Below, one piece after another: positions 1 to 6,556 of a stretch of 11,238 bases of DNA (position 1 is the stretch's first letter; each line of letters starts with the position of its first letter). The notes beneath the pieces were generated by a model. That model did no database searches. It was not told where the DNA came from and worked only from the letters and a program-made list of their open reading frames with translations. The position numbers and the translations under genes were made by a program. This DNA comes from Nitrospirota bacterium. GTDB taxonomy: Bacteria > Nitrospirota > Nitrospiria > Nitrospirales > Nitrospiraceae. The stretch lies in assembly GCA_016222925.1 (NCBI GenBank), contig JACRQB010000105.1, forward strand, positions 1 to 11,238, written 5' to 3'.

Positions 1-408
1 TTCTCCCACCGCGTCAACTCCACCCAGGCGACCATCACCGCGATGAAGGGGGAAGGAACGTGGACGGCCGAAGCGACGGACCTGGTGATCGATCAAATTC
101 CGCTCGGAAACGGGCGCACCCTGTCGCTCACATTCAGCCAGATCTCGGCAGGACTGGCATGCCGCGACCTCCGTTGCGATGTGACGCAACTGAAGGGCGA
201 TGGCATCGACGGCGCCTTTACAGGCGAAGGATATGTCACCCTCCAGCAGCCCATACAACACAGCCAGTTGAATCTCACGGTGACGGTCGTCCCCGGCCCA
301 GGATTTGCCTCGAAAGCCGGCACACTGGGCTTTCCCTCGCCGCCGCCTGGAACGCCCATGACCGTCAAGATCGTCGGGACCTTGGCACAAGCGAGGATTG
401 CATTGTAA
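1..408 (+). CDS. gspN: Type II secretion protein GspN, C-terminal part (5' end outside window)
   Basis: The frame is open from the first base and ends with TAA at 406-408, giving about 135 residues of a larger protein. The visible part is rich in beta strands, with alternating polar and hydrophobic residues, a stretch reading LTFSQISAGLACRDLRC, then GEGYVTLQQPI, and a Pro/Gly-rich turn (FPSPPPGTPM) before the last strand. This is the style of the GspN domain, a periplasmic beta-rich accessory protein of type II secretion. The ATG at 43 is internal, since the frame continues upstream, so it should not be taken as the start. The family call rests mainly on this pattern and on gspL, gspM and gspK following on the same strand. 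Ninety-one bases separate it from gspL. Confidence 0.72.
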   Translation, partial: FSHRVNSTQATITAMKGEGTWTAEATDLVIDQIPLGNGRTLSLTFSQISAGLACRDLRCDVTQLKGDGIDGAFTGEGYVTLQQPIQHSQLNLTVTVVPGPGFASKAGTLGFPSPPPGTPMTVKIVGTLAQARIAL

Positions 409-499
409 AGTAGCACGGAAGTTTCGAGTTGCACGTCATTCGGAGTTGTACGCTCACCCTTGAAACGTGAAACCGGAAACTCGAACCTAAAGTAGATTT
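409..499. other. Spacer between gspN and gspL with short repeated motifs
   Basis: This 91-base gap holds no gene. It has an 8-base inverted repeat, TTCGAGTT at 423-430 and AACTCGAA at 478-485, and a run of GAAAC units (TGAAACGTGAAACCGGAAAC, 461-480). Chains of GTTTCACGTTTCAC-like units are, from memory, common between genes in Nitrospira. I see no convincing promoter, and there is no strong Shine-Dalgarno sequence before the gspL ATG at 500. Confidence 0.4.
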
Positions 500-2083
500 A
501 TGTCCATCACAAACGAATGTGTCGGGTTGGATATCGGACAAACGGGCTTGAAGGCCGTGCGTTTCCGCCGCCGCCTGAGCGGGCGCGAAACAATCGATTA
601 CTTCCAACAGCCCCTGCCGTTTTCCCGTCCCGAAGATCTCGAACCGGCTCGACGCGTGCAGTCGCTGCGCGGATTTCTCTGGCGAAACGGACTCTATGCC
701 ACAGACCGACTGGTGACCGCAATTCCTTGCCAGGATCTGTTCGTCAGAACGCTCTCCTTCCCCTTCAAGGATTCGACCAAGCTCGCACAAGTCGTCCCCT
801 TTGAGGTTGAGAATCTCGTCCCGATGCCGCTCGAAGATCTTGCGATCGGAAGCCTAGTGTTGCCGCCAGGACACACGGCAGACGGCCTGGCCCGTGAAAG
901 CAAGGGCTCGGAAGTCCTGGTCACGGCCGCGCCGAGAGACAAGGTTGCGGAGCATCTCCGGTTTCTAGCCCAAGCCGATGTGGAACCTTCGGCGATCAAT
1001 GTCGATGCGATGGCCCTCTTCTCCGTCACGCAATATCTTCAAGAAGAAGGGGCGGCCGTTCCGCAAGACCTGGCCATCATTGACGTCGGAGCCTCGAAGA
1101 CGACGCTCTGCCTCGTGCAGGGAGGCCGTCCCCTGCTCCTCCGGACGATTCTGTGGGGCGGTAATCATCTGACACATGCCTTGGCTGTCCGGCACGCCTG
1201 TAGTTTCGCCGACGCAGAACGTCGGAAGCGGACGATGGCCGTGGATCAGGTCGGCGGGTTGCTGGAACCGATCCTGAAAGAGCTCCGCATCACCTTGCAG
1301 GCCCAGCTGGGCAACGAGCGCAGCCGCTTGACGCATTGTTGGGTATGCGGAGGCGGGTCAAAACTTCAAGAAGTCGGCGGCTACCTCTCGCGACAATTGG
1401 GACTCTATCCGGTCGGACCTCGACAGGGGTTCGGAGCCGAAACCCCACGAGCATTTTCCATTGCGTTCGGCTTAGCGATTCACCCCAAGATCATCCGGCC
1501 CCGATGGCGATTCACGTCGACGCCCACGGAACTCGCACTCGATTTCAAAGGCGTCACCGACGCAGCGTTGCCGGACAGCGCCACGACCAAGCAAGACCGT
1601 CGCCTCGCGATCGCCGCCGGTCTGGTCATTGCCATTCTAGCGATCGTGGATTTCTCGATTCACTTCTGGCTGCACAACCAGCGGGTCGCGCGGCTTAAAA
1701 CGGCATTGCACAGCCAGTACGAGCAATTCTTTGGACCGGGCGCGGCGCCCGGGGAAGAGCTCGATCAAGCCCAGTACCGCATCGGAGTCCTGGATAAAGC
1801 GCTCGGCGCCGTCGATACCGCGGAGGGCAAGGTCTTGCACACGCTCTCCACGTTCGTGAAACAACTCCCGCCCGGAACGACGGTGAAGGTGCGCGAGCTG
1901 ACCGTCGATGGAACGACCGTCCTCATGGAGGGTGAGACGACCTCCTTCGACGCCGTGGAGCGACTCAAGCAAACCTTCGCCGCGAGCTCTCGATTGAAGG
2001 ACGTCGCGGTGACGGAAACCCGAGTGGGCGCAGGCCCCAATCAAGTCGTCTTTCGAATCACGGTCACGGTGGAGAAGTCATGA
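500..2083 (+). CDS. gspL: Type II secretion inner-membrane platform protein GspL (PilM-like fold plus PilN-like C-terminus)
   Basis: The 527-residue protein is an inner-membrane scaffold of the type II secretion system. In this family the cytoplasmic actin-like domain binds the GspE ATPase and the periplasmic part binds GspM. Residues 1-330 form the actin-like, PilM-type domain, with phosphate-loop-like motifs VGLDIGQTGLKAV (8-20), IIDVGASKTTL (193-203) and WVCGGGSKLQ (281-290). One membrane helix covers about 369-389, followed by a short coiled stretch and a periplasmic ferredoxin-like domain with PPGTTVKVRELTVDG. Length and layout are normal, so this gene looks intact. The ATG at 500 is chosen because the conserved first beta strand follows at once, though its Shine-Dalgarno is weak. 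The end overlaps gspM by 4 bases (ATGA), a sign of translational coupling. Confidence 0.85.
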   Translation: MSITNECVGLDIGQTGLKAVRFRRRLSGRETIDYFQQPLPFSRPEDLEPARRVQSLRGFLWRNGLYATDRLVTAIPCQDLFVRTLSFPFKDSTKLAQVVPFEVENLVPMPLEDLAIGSLVLPPGHTADGLARESKGSEVLVTAAPRDKVAEHLRFLAQADVEPSAINVDAMALFSVTQYLQEEGAAVPQDLAIIDVGASKTTLCLVQGGRPLLLRTILWGGNHLTHALAVRHACSFADAERRKRTMAVDQVGGLLEPILKELRITLQAQLGNERSRLTHCWVCGGGSKLQEVGGYLSRQLGLYPVGPRQGFGAETPRAFSIAFGLAIHPKIIRPRWRFTSTPTELALDFKGVTDAALPDSATTKQDRRLAIAAGLVIAILAIVDFSIHFWLHNQRVARLKTALHSQYEQFFGPGAAPGEELDQAQYRIGVLDKALGAVDTAEGKVLHTLSTFVKQLPPGTTVKVRELTVDGTTVLMEGETTSFDAVERLKQTFAASSRLKDVAVTETRVGAGPNQVVFRITVTVEKS

Positions 2084-2586
2084 CGCAGAACTTTCGGGAA
2101 CGCTGGCGTCAGATGTCGCAACGTGAGCGCACCCTCGTCCTGGCAGGCGGCGCCGTGCTTGGACTCAGCCTCCTCTTTATCCTGATCGTCGACCCCCTCT
2201 TGGACACACTTGATCGCCTCGATCGCCAGGAGATTCGGAAACAGAAAGACCTCGCCGAACTGGCGGTGCTCGGCCAAGCCTATCTCGCCAAACGGGACCG
2301 CTTGACCTCAACCGAAAGCCGCATGCCGGGAGCCGACAGTCATTTCTCCCTGCTGGCATTCATGGAGGAAGCGGCCACCACCGCGCATGTGCGCGAGCGC
2401 ATCACCAGCATGCAGCCGCAAGTCCAATCGCTGGCGCAAGGCTATCAGGAAACGGCTGTCGATCTCCGATTGGACGGCATCCAATTGCCGGACTTGCTGG
2501 CATTGCTCGTGGCCATTGATCAAGCCCCCTACGACCTTCAGGTTCGCCACCTGCAGATCCGCCCTGCTGCAGGATCTCTTGCGTGA
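2080..2586 (+). CDS. gspM: Type II secretion protein GspM, C-terminus cut short
   Basis: GspM is a bitopic inner-membrane protein that partners GspL in the secretion platform. The 168-residue product has a short basic cytoplasmic N-terminus, with WRQMSQRERTLV preceding the membrane helix at about 18-38 (typical for GspM). A charged coiled stretch (LDRLDRQEIRKQKDLAEL) and a periplasmic domain follow. The last recognisable part is YDLQVRHLQIRP at about 151-162. Family members then usually run on through a further beta strand of roughly 15-20 residues. Here the frame reads only AAGSLA and stops at TGA 2584-2586. The same DNA in the next frame already codes GspK, so the tail was probably lost in a deletion that also removed the start of gspK. 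The family call is firm; the truncation is inferred. Confidence 0.8.
   Translation: MTQNFRERWRQMSQRERTLVLAGGAVLGLSLLFILIVDPLLDTLDRLDRQEIRKQKDLAELAVLGQAYLAKRDRLTSTESRMPGADSHFSLLAFMEEAATTAHVRERITSMQPQVQSLAQGYQETAVDLRLDGIQLPDLLALLVAIDQAPYDLQVRHLQIRPAAGSLA
2551..2572. repeat. CTGCAG duplicate at the probable gspM/gspK deletion junction
   Basis: CTGCAG occurs at 2551-2556 and again at 2567-2572, exactly where GspM-like coding in frame 1 gives way to GspK-like coding in frame 2. Up to about 2562 the frame-1 peptide follows the GspM pattern. From about 2564 the frame-2 peptide (LLQDLLREK) follows GspK. A short duplicate at a junction fits recombination or slippage between small direct repeats, in the genome or in an assembly. 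Confidence 0.45.
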
Positions 2587-2590
2587 GAAG

Positions 2591-3322
2591 ATGACCGGGC
2601 AGAAATACGATGCGCCGACCGATATCTGGGCCATGCCGATCACAAACTATCCGATCGGAGACGGATTCCTGACCGCGCAGATTCAGGATGAGACGGGGAA
2701 ATTCAACCTGAACGACCTCGCATCGGCTACGGGAGGCGACATTGAACAGAAGAAGAAGATCCTGCGAGCCAAGCGCTTGTTCGAGCTGCTCAGGGTCAGC
2801 CCCACCCTGGTCGATGCGCTCATCGATTGGGTCGACCAGGATGAAGCGTCTCAGCCGTCCGGCGCCGAGAGCCTCTACTACCAATCATTGAGGCCACCCT
2901 ATCGGTCCGCGAATAGCCCGTTACCCGGGCTGGGAGATCTTCGGCTCATCAAGGGGTTCACGCCGGAGATCATCGAACGGATCTCCCCCTACGTAACGGT
3001 CTTCCCGCAAGAGGGAGGCGTGCCGATGAACCTCAACACCGCAGATCCCATCGTCCTTCAGACGCTGGATCCCAGTGTCACCCAAACCGTTGCCATAGAG
3101 ATCGTCCAAGGACGCCCGTACAAGACGAAAGTGGAACTCGATCGAGTGGGAAGCTTTCAGGAGATCGGTCGAACACTCAGAAACGACTACGATATCAAAT
3201 CGGACTATTTCTCCGCGCGCCTCGCCGTCACCGTGAATGAAACGACCAAGGCCTCATGGGCCGTCCTGAAGCGAGACGCCAGCAAGGGCGAGACAACCGT
3301 CGAATACCTGCGCATCTTGTAG
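2591..3322 (+). CDS. gspK: Type II secretion minor pseudopilin GspK, N-terminally truncated (probably a broken gene)
   Basis: GspK caps the pseudopilus tip in a complex with GspI and GspJ. The recognisable GspK body starts at about 2564 with LLQDLLREK, then KYDAPTDIWAMP, the conserved QDETGKFNLNDL segment, the alpha-helical insert with LVDALIDWVDQDE and GAESLYYQSL, a LRLIKGFTPEIIERISPYVTV segment, and MNLNTADPIVL. It ends with a normal C-terminus (SDYFSARLAVTV...). What is missing is the first 55-65 residues of the family: the prepilin peptidase site, the hydrophobic N-terminal helix and the start of the first long helix. The first ATG after the junction is 2591, with no properly spaced Shine-Dalgarno; TTG 2579 is another option. 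Without leader and helix the product could not enter the pseudopilus. No terminator is visible in the 37 bases before the convergent gene. Confidence 0.75.
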   Translation: MTGQKYDAPTDIWAMPITNYPIGDGFLTAQIQDETGKFNLNDLASATGGDIEQKKKILRAKRLFELLRVSPTLVDALIDWVDQDEASQPSGAESLYYQSLRPPYRSANSPLPGLGDLRLIKGFTPEIIERISPYVTVFPQEGGVPMNLNTADPIVLQTLDPSVTQTVAIEIVQGRPYKTKVELDRVGSFQEIGRTLRNDYDIKSDYFSARLAVTVNETTKASWAVLKRDASKGETTVEYLRIL

Positions 3323-3359
3323 GCGGACCTCCCCAAATCGTCTTCCCTCTTCACGTCGC

Positions 3360-4259
3360 TTAGTCCAACGACACTGTCAAGGTTACTTCATTCCCTCGAT
3401 CATTGTATGTCAAGGAGGGGAAAAACGATCGAGCCAAAAACACCCCACGCCCGTTTGCGTCTTCTGACTCACAGACCTCTTGGGATCGCGCAAGCAAGCT
3501 CTGCCACTTGAACCCCTTGCCCTCATCGGTGATCCCGTACACCACACTATTGGCAACCGTGTCGTGGGCTACATGAATACGCACCCGACGATCCCTCAAG
3601 CGAGCCTGAGCGAGTCGACACGCGAGCAGCTGCTCATAGCGGCCATCGGTGAGCGCTTCCTGTTTTTCCCGATAGACGATCTCGAGATTCCCATGTTCAA
3701 TCGCGTTAAAGAGCAGTTCTTGCAGGGCTCCCCGAAGATGCAACCGTCGGATAGGAGACAGGGTCGAGGCCGTCGTCTTGATGAGCCAAGAGATCATCGC
3801 TGGAATATGCGTTGGGTCGGAGTCGACAGTCAGTCGATATTCCGCTCGGCAAACTCCTGGAATATCTCCGAGATCTCCGGGCATGAAATTTCGAGCGCGC
3901 TGCAACGCCAGTACCAGCTCTTCTCCGGTCACAGGCTTGTGCAGATAGTCGGCGGCTCCGATCCGAAGAGCCTGGATGATCATCGGCTCCGGTGCATCCT
4001 TCGCCATGACGATCACAGGACAGAGTTCATGCCGAGCCTTCAACTCTTTGAGCACGGTCAAGCCCGTTGCTTCAGGAAGAAACAAGTCGGTGATCACAAT
4101 ATCCGGCGCCGCCATATCGATCATGGTCAACGCAGTGGGCAAGTCTGACGCCGCAACAACTGAAAACCCTCTCCCCTGCAACTGTTCAGCAATACGCGCC
4201 TGCGTGTCCGAACAGGGATCGATGACCAAGAGATGATCGGACCTCGTGAGCGTATTCAT
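3360..4259 (-). CDS. Receiver domain fused to an RsbW-type HATPase (anti-sigma/STAS kinase-like protein)
   Basis: The 299-residue protein has an N-terminal CheY-like receiver (about 8-125) with phosphoacceptor Asp58 in DIVITDLFLP and conserved Lys108 in YLHKPV. The C-terminal half (about 140-299) is a GHKL ATP-binding domain of the RsbW/SpoIIAB type, with the N box ELLFNAIEHGN (Asn185), the G1 box ITDEGKGF (Asp245, Gly247, Gly249) and a G2-like NGRGVFLAR. There is no His-phosphotransfer or dimerisation domain, so it is not a sensor histidine kinase. By family it should phosphorylate a STAS protein on Ser or Thr, or bind a sigma factor or other target, under receiver control. Its ATG overlaps the stop of the Hpt gene by 4 bases, so the two are probably translated together. 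It is the last gene of the minus-strand cluster. Confidence 0.85.
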   Translation of the reverse strand: MNTLTRSDHLLVIDPCSDTQARIAEQLQGRGFSVVAASDLPTALTMIDMAAPDIVITDLFLPEATGLTVLKELKARHELCPVIVMAKDAPEPMIIQALRIGAADYLHKPVTGEELVLALQRARNFMPGDLGDIPGVCRAEYRLTVDSDPTHIPAMISWLIKTTASTLSPIRRLHLRGALQELLFNAIEHGNLEIVYREKQEALTDGRYEQLLACRLAQARLRDRRVRIHVAHDTVANSVVYGITDEGKGFKWQSLLARSQEVCESEDANGRGVFLARSFFPSLTYNDRGNEVTLTVSLD

Positions 4260-4615
4260 GCGGCAATCCCTTTGTCGTACACCTGACGAAGCGCGACGAG
4301 AAGCCGTTGGACTTCCTGCGCCAAGGTGGCATACAGCTGCCCGCTATGCGTCAGGTTTCCCGCTTTCGCAGATTCTTCCAATTCTTTGCAGGCATGAAGG
4401 GCAGCCGGAGCGCAAAACTGGAGAATGGCGCCCTTCAACCGGTGACTCGACCGCGCTACACCCGGCGCATTCCCAGCCTCCACGGCCGATTGAGTATCCG
4501 CCAAGTCCTTTGGACCATGCTCCATGAACAATTCGATCATCATCTGAAACGTCTCTCGGTCATCATCGACACGGGCGAGGGCCTCATCGAAGCTGAAGAC
4601 ACTGTCCTGGCTCAT
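4256..4615 (-). CDS. Stand-alone Hpt (histidine phosphotransfer) protein
   Basis: The 119-residue all-helical protein has the Hpt signature ARSSHRLKGAILQFCA, with His58 as the phosphorylatable residue followed by the usual Lys-Gly. The N-terminus (FDEALARVDDDRETFQMMIELFMEH) is the common Hpt first helix. No catalytic or receiver domain is attached, so it can only pass phosphate between partners. A strong Shine-Dalgarno (AAGGAG) lies 7 bases before the ATG at 4615. It follows the phosphatase gene by 30 bases and overlaps the next gene by 4 bases (ATGA). The likely partners are the two receiver domains encoded on either side of it and an off-window histidine kinase. The partner choice is inferred. 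Confidence 0.88.
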   Translation of the reverse strand: MSQDSVFSFDEALARVDDDRETFQMMIELFMEHGPKDLADTQSAVEAGNAPGVARSSHRLKGAILQFCAPAALHACKELEESAKAGNLTHSGQLYATLAQEVQRLLVALRQVYDKGIAA

Positions 4616-4645
4616 GAGATCACTCCTTCAGGACCATCTCGGCGG

Positions 4646-5803
4646 TCAAATGGCGACCTCGACGCCCATCAAGGCCACATCATCAGGAAATTGCTCATGC
4701 CCCTGCCAGCGCACTGCCTCTGCGATCGTCTCCGTGATGACGGTCTCTAAGGGTTGCTGACCCAGTGCTTGAATCGTCGTTTCCAATCGACCTTGTCCCC
4801 ACAACTCCCCGCTCGCTGCAGGGAATTCGTACAGTCCGTCGCTAAGCAGGTACAACCGGTCACCAGGACCAATAGGAAGCGTCGCGGTCACATAGGTTGT
4901 TGAAGGATCAAACCCAAGCGGCAAATTGGGTTGGGCCATCCAACAGACTTCACCGGACCGGCGGTGTAGCAACGCTCCGCCGTGCCCGGCTGTCGCATAG
5001 GAGAGGGTATGGCATCGGAGATCAAGACTCGCGAAGACGATCGTGAAGTAGTGTCCGGTTTCCGTGAGAGGGAATTGCTTATTGGCTTCCGTCAGAATGG
5101 CTCCAGGGTCATTCGAGCCGACATGACGCAGCAAACTGTCTCTGCGAAGAAAGGTGGAAAATGATGAGGAGCGCAACGCCGGCGACACGCCATGGCCTGA
5201 CGCATCCAGCAGATACAGCCCAAAAAAGTCGTCGCTCCACGGAACAATGTTGAAGAGGTCGCCGCCCAAGGCGAGAGATGGTCGATAGGCATGGACCATC
5301 TGCACGCCCGGCAAGATGATCCCCGGCGGAGGCAGCAGCGACTCCACATAACGCGCAGCGGACTGCAGCTCCTGTTCAAGCACCTCCTGCTTCTGGCGGA
5401 TCTCCTCGGTGGCATCCCTCAACCTTCTGACCAACGTCGCCGCACGTATCCCGGCCTGCACACGGGCCGTAATTTCATACTTACTGGCAGCTTTACTTAG
5501 AAAGTCATCGGCGCCGCGAGCCAAGCCTTCAGCGATCTGCTCCGGCTGATCGTGACTCGTCATCATCAAGATCTGACTCGTCAGGAGTTCCGGATCTTGC
5601 CGAACATATTCGCAGAAGGAGGGCCCGTCCATCTCCGGCATCATCCAATCCAGGATGGTAAGACTGGGCCGCTCACGCCGAAGCGCCTCCAACCCGGCTT
5701 TCCCGTCGCCGGCTTGGATCACCCGATAGCCGAGCCGTTGTAGTCGAGCCGCCAAGGCCAGCCGTGCCGTGGGCTCATCATCCACGACCAGAACAGTCGA
5801 CAC
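4646..5803 (-). CDS. Receiver domain fused to a PP2C (SpoIIE/RsbU-type) serine phosphatase
   Basis: With the GTG start at 5803 the protein has 385 residues. The receiver occupies about 1-120, with the acidic pair VVDDE, phosphoacceptor Asp52 in LTILDWMMPEMDG and Lys104 in FLSKAA (Ala replaces the usual Pro after it). A helical linker (about 122-155) leads to the SpoIIE-type phosphatase, whose metal ligands all appear present: Asp183 in LGGDLFN, Asp200 in LLDASGHG, Asp322 in LLSDGLYE and Asp374/375 in PDDVALM. The family dephosphorylates Ser/Thr of STAS antagonists. GTG 5803 is preferred because GAGG sits 5 bases upstream and the protein then starts MSTVLVVDDE, a typical receiver opening. ATG starts at 5830, 5839 and 5845 are possible but overlap the STAS gene. 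The likely substrates are the two STAS proteins encoded just upstream. Confidence 0.88.
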   Translation of the reverse strand: MSTVLVVDDEPTARLALAARLQRLGYRVIQAGDGKAGLEALRRERPSLTILDWMMPEMDGPSFCEYVRQDPELLTSQILMMTSHDQPEQIAEGLARGADDFLSKAASKYEITARVQAGIRAATLVRRLRDATEEIRQKQEVLEQELQSAARYVESLLPPPGIILPGVQMVHAYRPSLALGGDLFNIVPWSDDFFGLYLLDASGHGVSPALRSSSFSTFLRRDSLLRHVGSNDPGAILTEANKQFPLTETGHYFTIVFASLDLRCHTLSYATAGHGGALLHRRSGEVCWMAQPNLPLGFDPSTTYVTATLPIGPGDRLYLLSDGLYEFPAASGELWGQGRLETTIQALGQQPLETVITETIAEAVRWQGHEQFPDDVALMGVEVAI

Positions 5804-5819
5804 ACCGCCCTCGGCGGCA

Positions 5820-6149
5820 TTACAACGCATCCTGCTCATTATCATAGACCGGAATCAGTTTCTGAATGTTGGCCAGGCTCATGATTTCCCGAACGTAACT
5901 TTGCGGCTTCAACATGCTCACCTTGGCTTGACTCAGCTTGAAGTTCTGAGACACGAGCGCCAGCAAGCCGAGGCCGGAGCTGTCCACAAAACGAACTTCG
6001 GCCATATTCAAAATCAGATGTCGACAGCCTTTCTGCCGGATGGCTTCCACCGCCGTTTTGAACTGCTCACGATTGGCGTACGTGAGGTCTCCTGTCATTT
6101 CAAGAACCACACCGTTCGGCACGGGGCGTTCTTTTGTTTGCATCGCCAT
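5820..6149 (-). CDS. STAS-domain anti-sigma-factor antagonist (SpoIIAA/RsbV-like), copy 1
   Basis: The 109-residue protein is a single STAS domain. It contains the motif VRFVDSSGLGLLAL, where Asp56-Ser57-Ser58-Gly59 is the SpoIIAA/RsbV phosphorylation loop, and the conserved start EMTGDLTYANREQFK. Such proteins are phosphorylated by RsbW-like kinases and dephosphorylated by SpoIIE-like PP2C enzymes, and both types are encoded just downstream. A strong Shine-Dalgarno (GGGGGGAG) precedes the start. ATG 6149 lies very close to it and ATG 6143 is 8 bases from GGAG, so the true start may be two codons later. The 52 bases between the two STAS genes show no clear promoter. Confidence 0.9.
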   Translation of the reverse strand: MAMQTKERPVPNGVVLEMTGDLTYANREQFKTAVEAIRQKGCRHLILNMAEVRFVDSSGLGLLALVSQNFKLSQAKVSMLKPQSYVREIMSLANIQKLIPVYDNEQDAL

Positions 6150-6201
6150 GACTCCCCCCTTTATTTATTCAGATACGTCCTGACCGGCTCGTGTCATTTC
6201 A

Positions 6202-6540
6202 CTATGCGGCTCGAGCGGCAGCCGCGGCATCTTCCGTCGGAAACACCGCAATCATCTTGTCAATATTGGCCATCTCTAACACCTGCTTCACCGTGCCCTG
6301 CGGGCCCACCAAGCTGATCCATCGTTCCTCCACAGACAGCTGTTGAGACGTCAGAGCCAAAAGGCCTAAGGCAGAACTGTCCATATACGTCGCCTCGTGC
6401 AGATCGACGATAAGATGCCTGCCGCCAGAGGCTCGAAACGCCGTCACCGCAGAAGAGAAGTCTTTACGGTTGCGATAGGTGAAGACATCATCGACATGGA
6501 TCACGGTGGCGTCACGGCAAGCCCGTTGGGTAATCGGCAT
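6202..6540 (-). CDS. STAS-domain anti-sigma-factor antagonist, copy 2, with a DSSA loop
   Basis: The 112-residue STAS protein resembles its neighbour in layout (VFTYRNRKDFSSAV, HLIVDLHEA, TYMDSSALGLLALTSQQL) but differs over most of its length. The phosphorylation loop reads Asp54-Ser55-Ser56-Ala57, where Gly is usual after the serines. It also carries an Ala-rich C-terminal tail. GGAGG stands 4 bases before the ATG at 6540, and only 16 bases separate it from the cheB stop, so it is probably co-transcribed with cheB. It should be a target of the same kinase and phosphatase, perhaps with a different affinity. That difference is inferred. Confidence 0.88.
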   Translation of the reverse strand: MPITQRACRDATVIHVDDVFTYRNRKDFSSAVTAFRASGGRHLIVDLHEATYMDSSALGLLALTSQQLSVEERWISLVGPQGTVKQVLEMANIDKMIAVFPTEDAAAAARAA

Positions 6541-6556
6541 AGAACCTCCGCGAGAA

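Noticed and set aside
2387..2590. Frame-2 extension upstream of the GspK body (from ATG 2387)
   Set aside because: Its first 60 or so codons are the out-of-frame reading of gspM and show no leader or membrane helix, so they are not a GspK N-terminus.
2551..2600. Programmed frameshift making a GspM-GspK fusion
   Set aside because: No slippery run is visible, and even a fused product would lack the GspK leader and helix. A deletion explains the data better.
3323..3359. Shared terminator between the convergent blocks
   Set aside because: The 37 bases contain no stem with a T-run on either strand.
3480..4148. Plus-strand open frame of 222 codons
   Set aside because: It lies wholly opposite the REC-HATPase gene, whose motifs are clear. 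The plus-strand product has no recognisable domain and looks like an antisense shadow.
5769..6317. Plus-strand open frame of 182 codons
   Set aside because: It crosses three well-supported minus-strand genes and their ribosome sites; the product is His/Arg-rich and without motifs.
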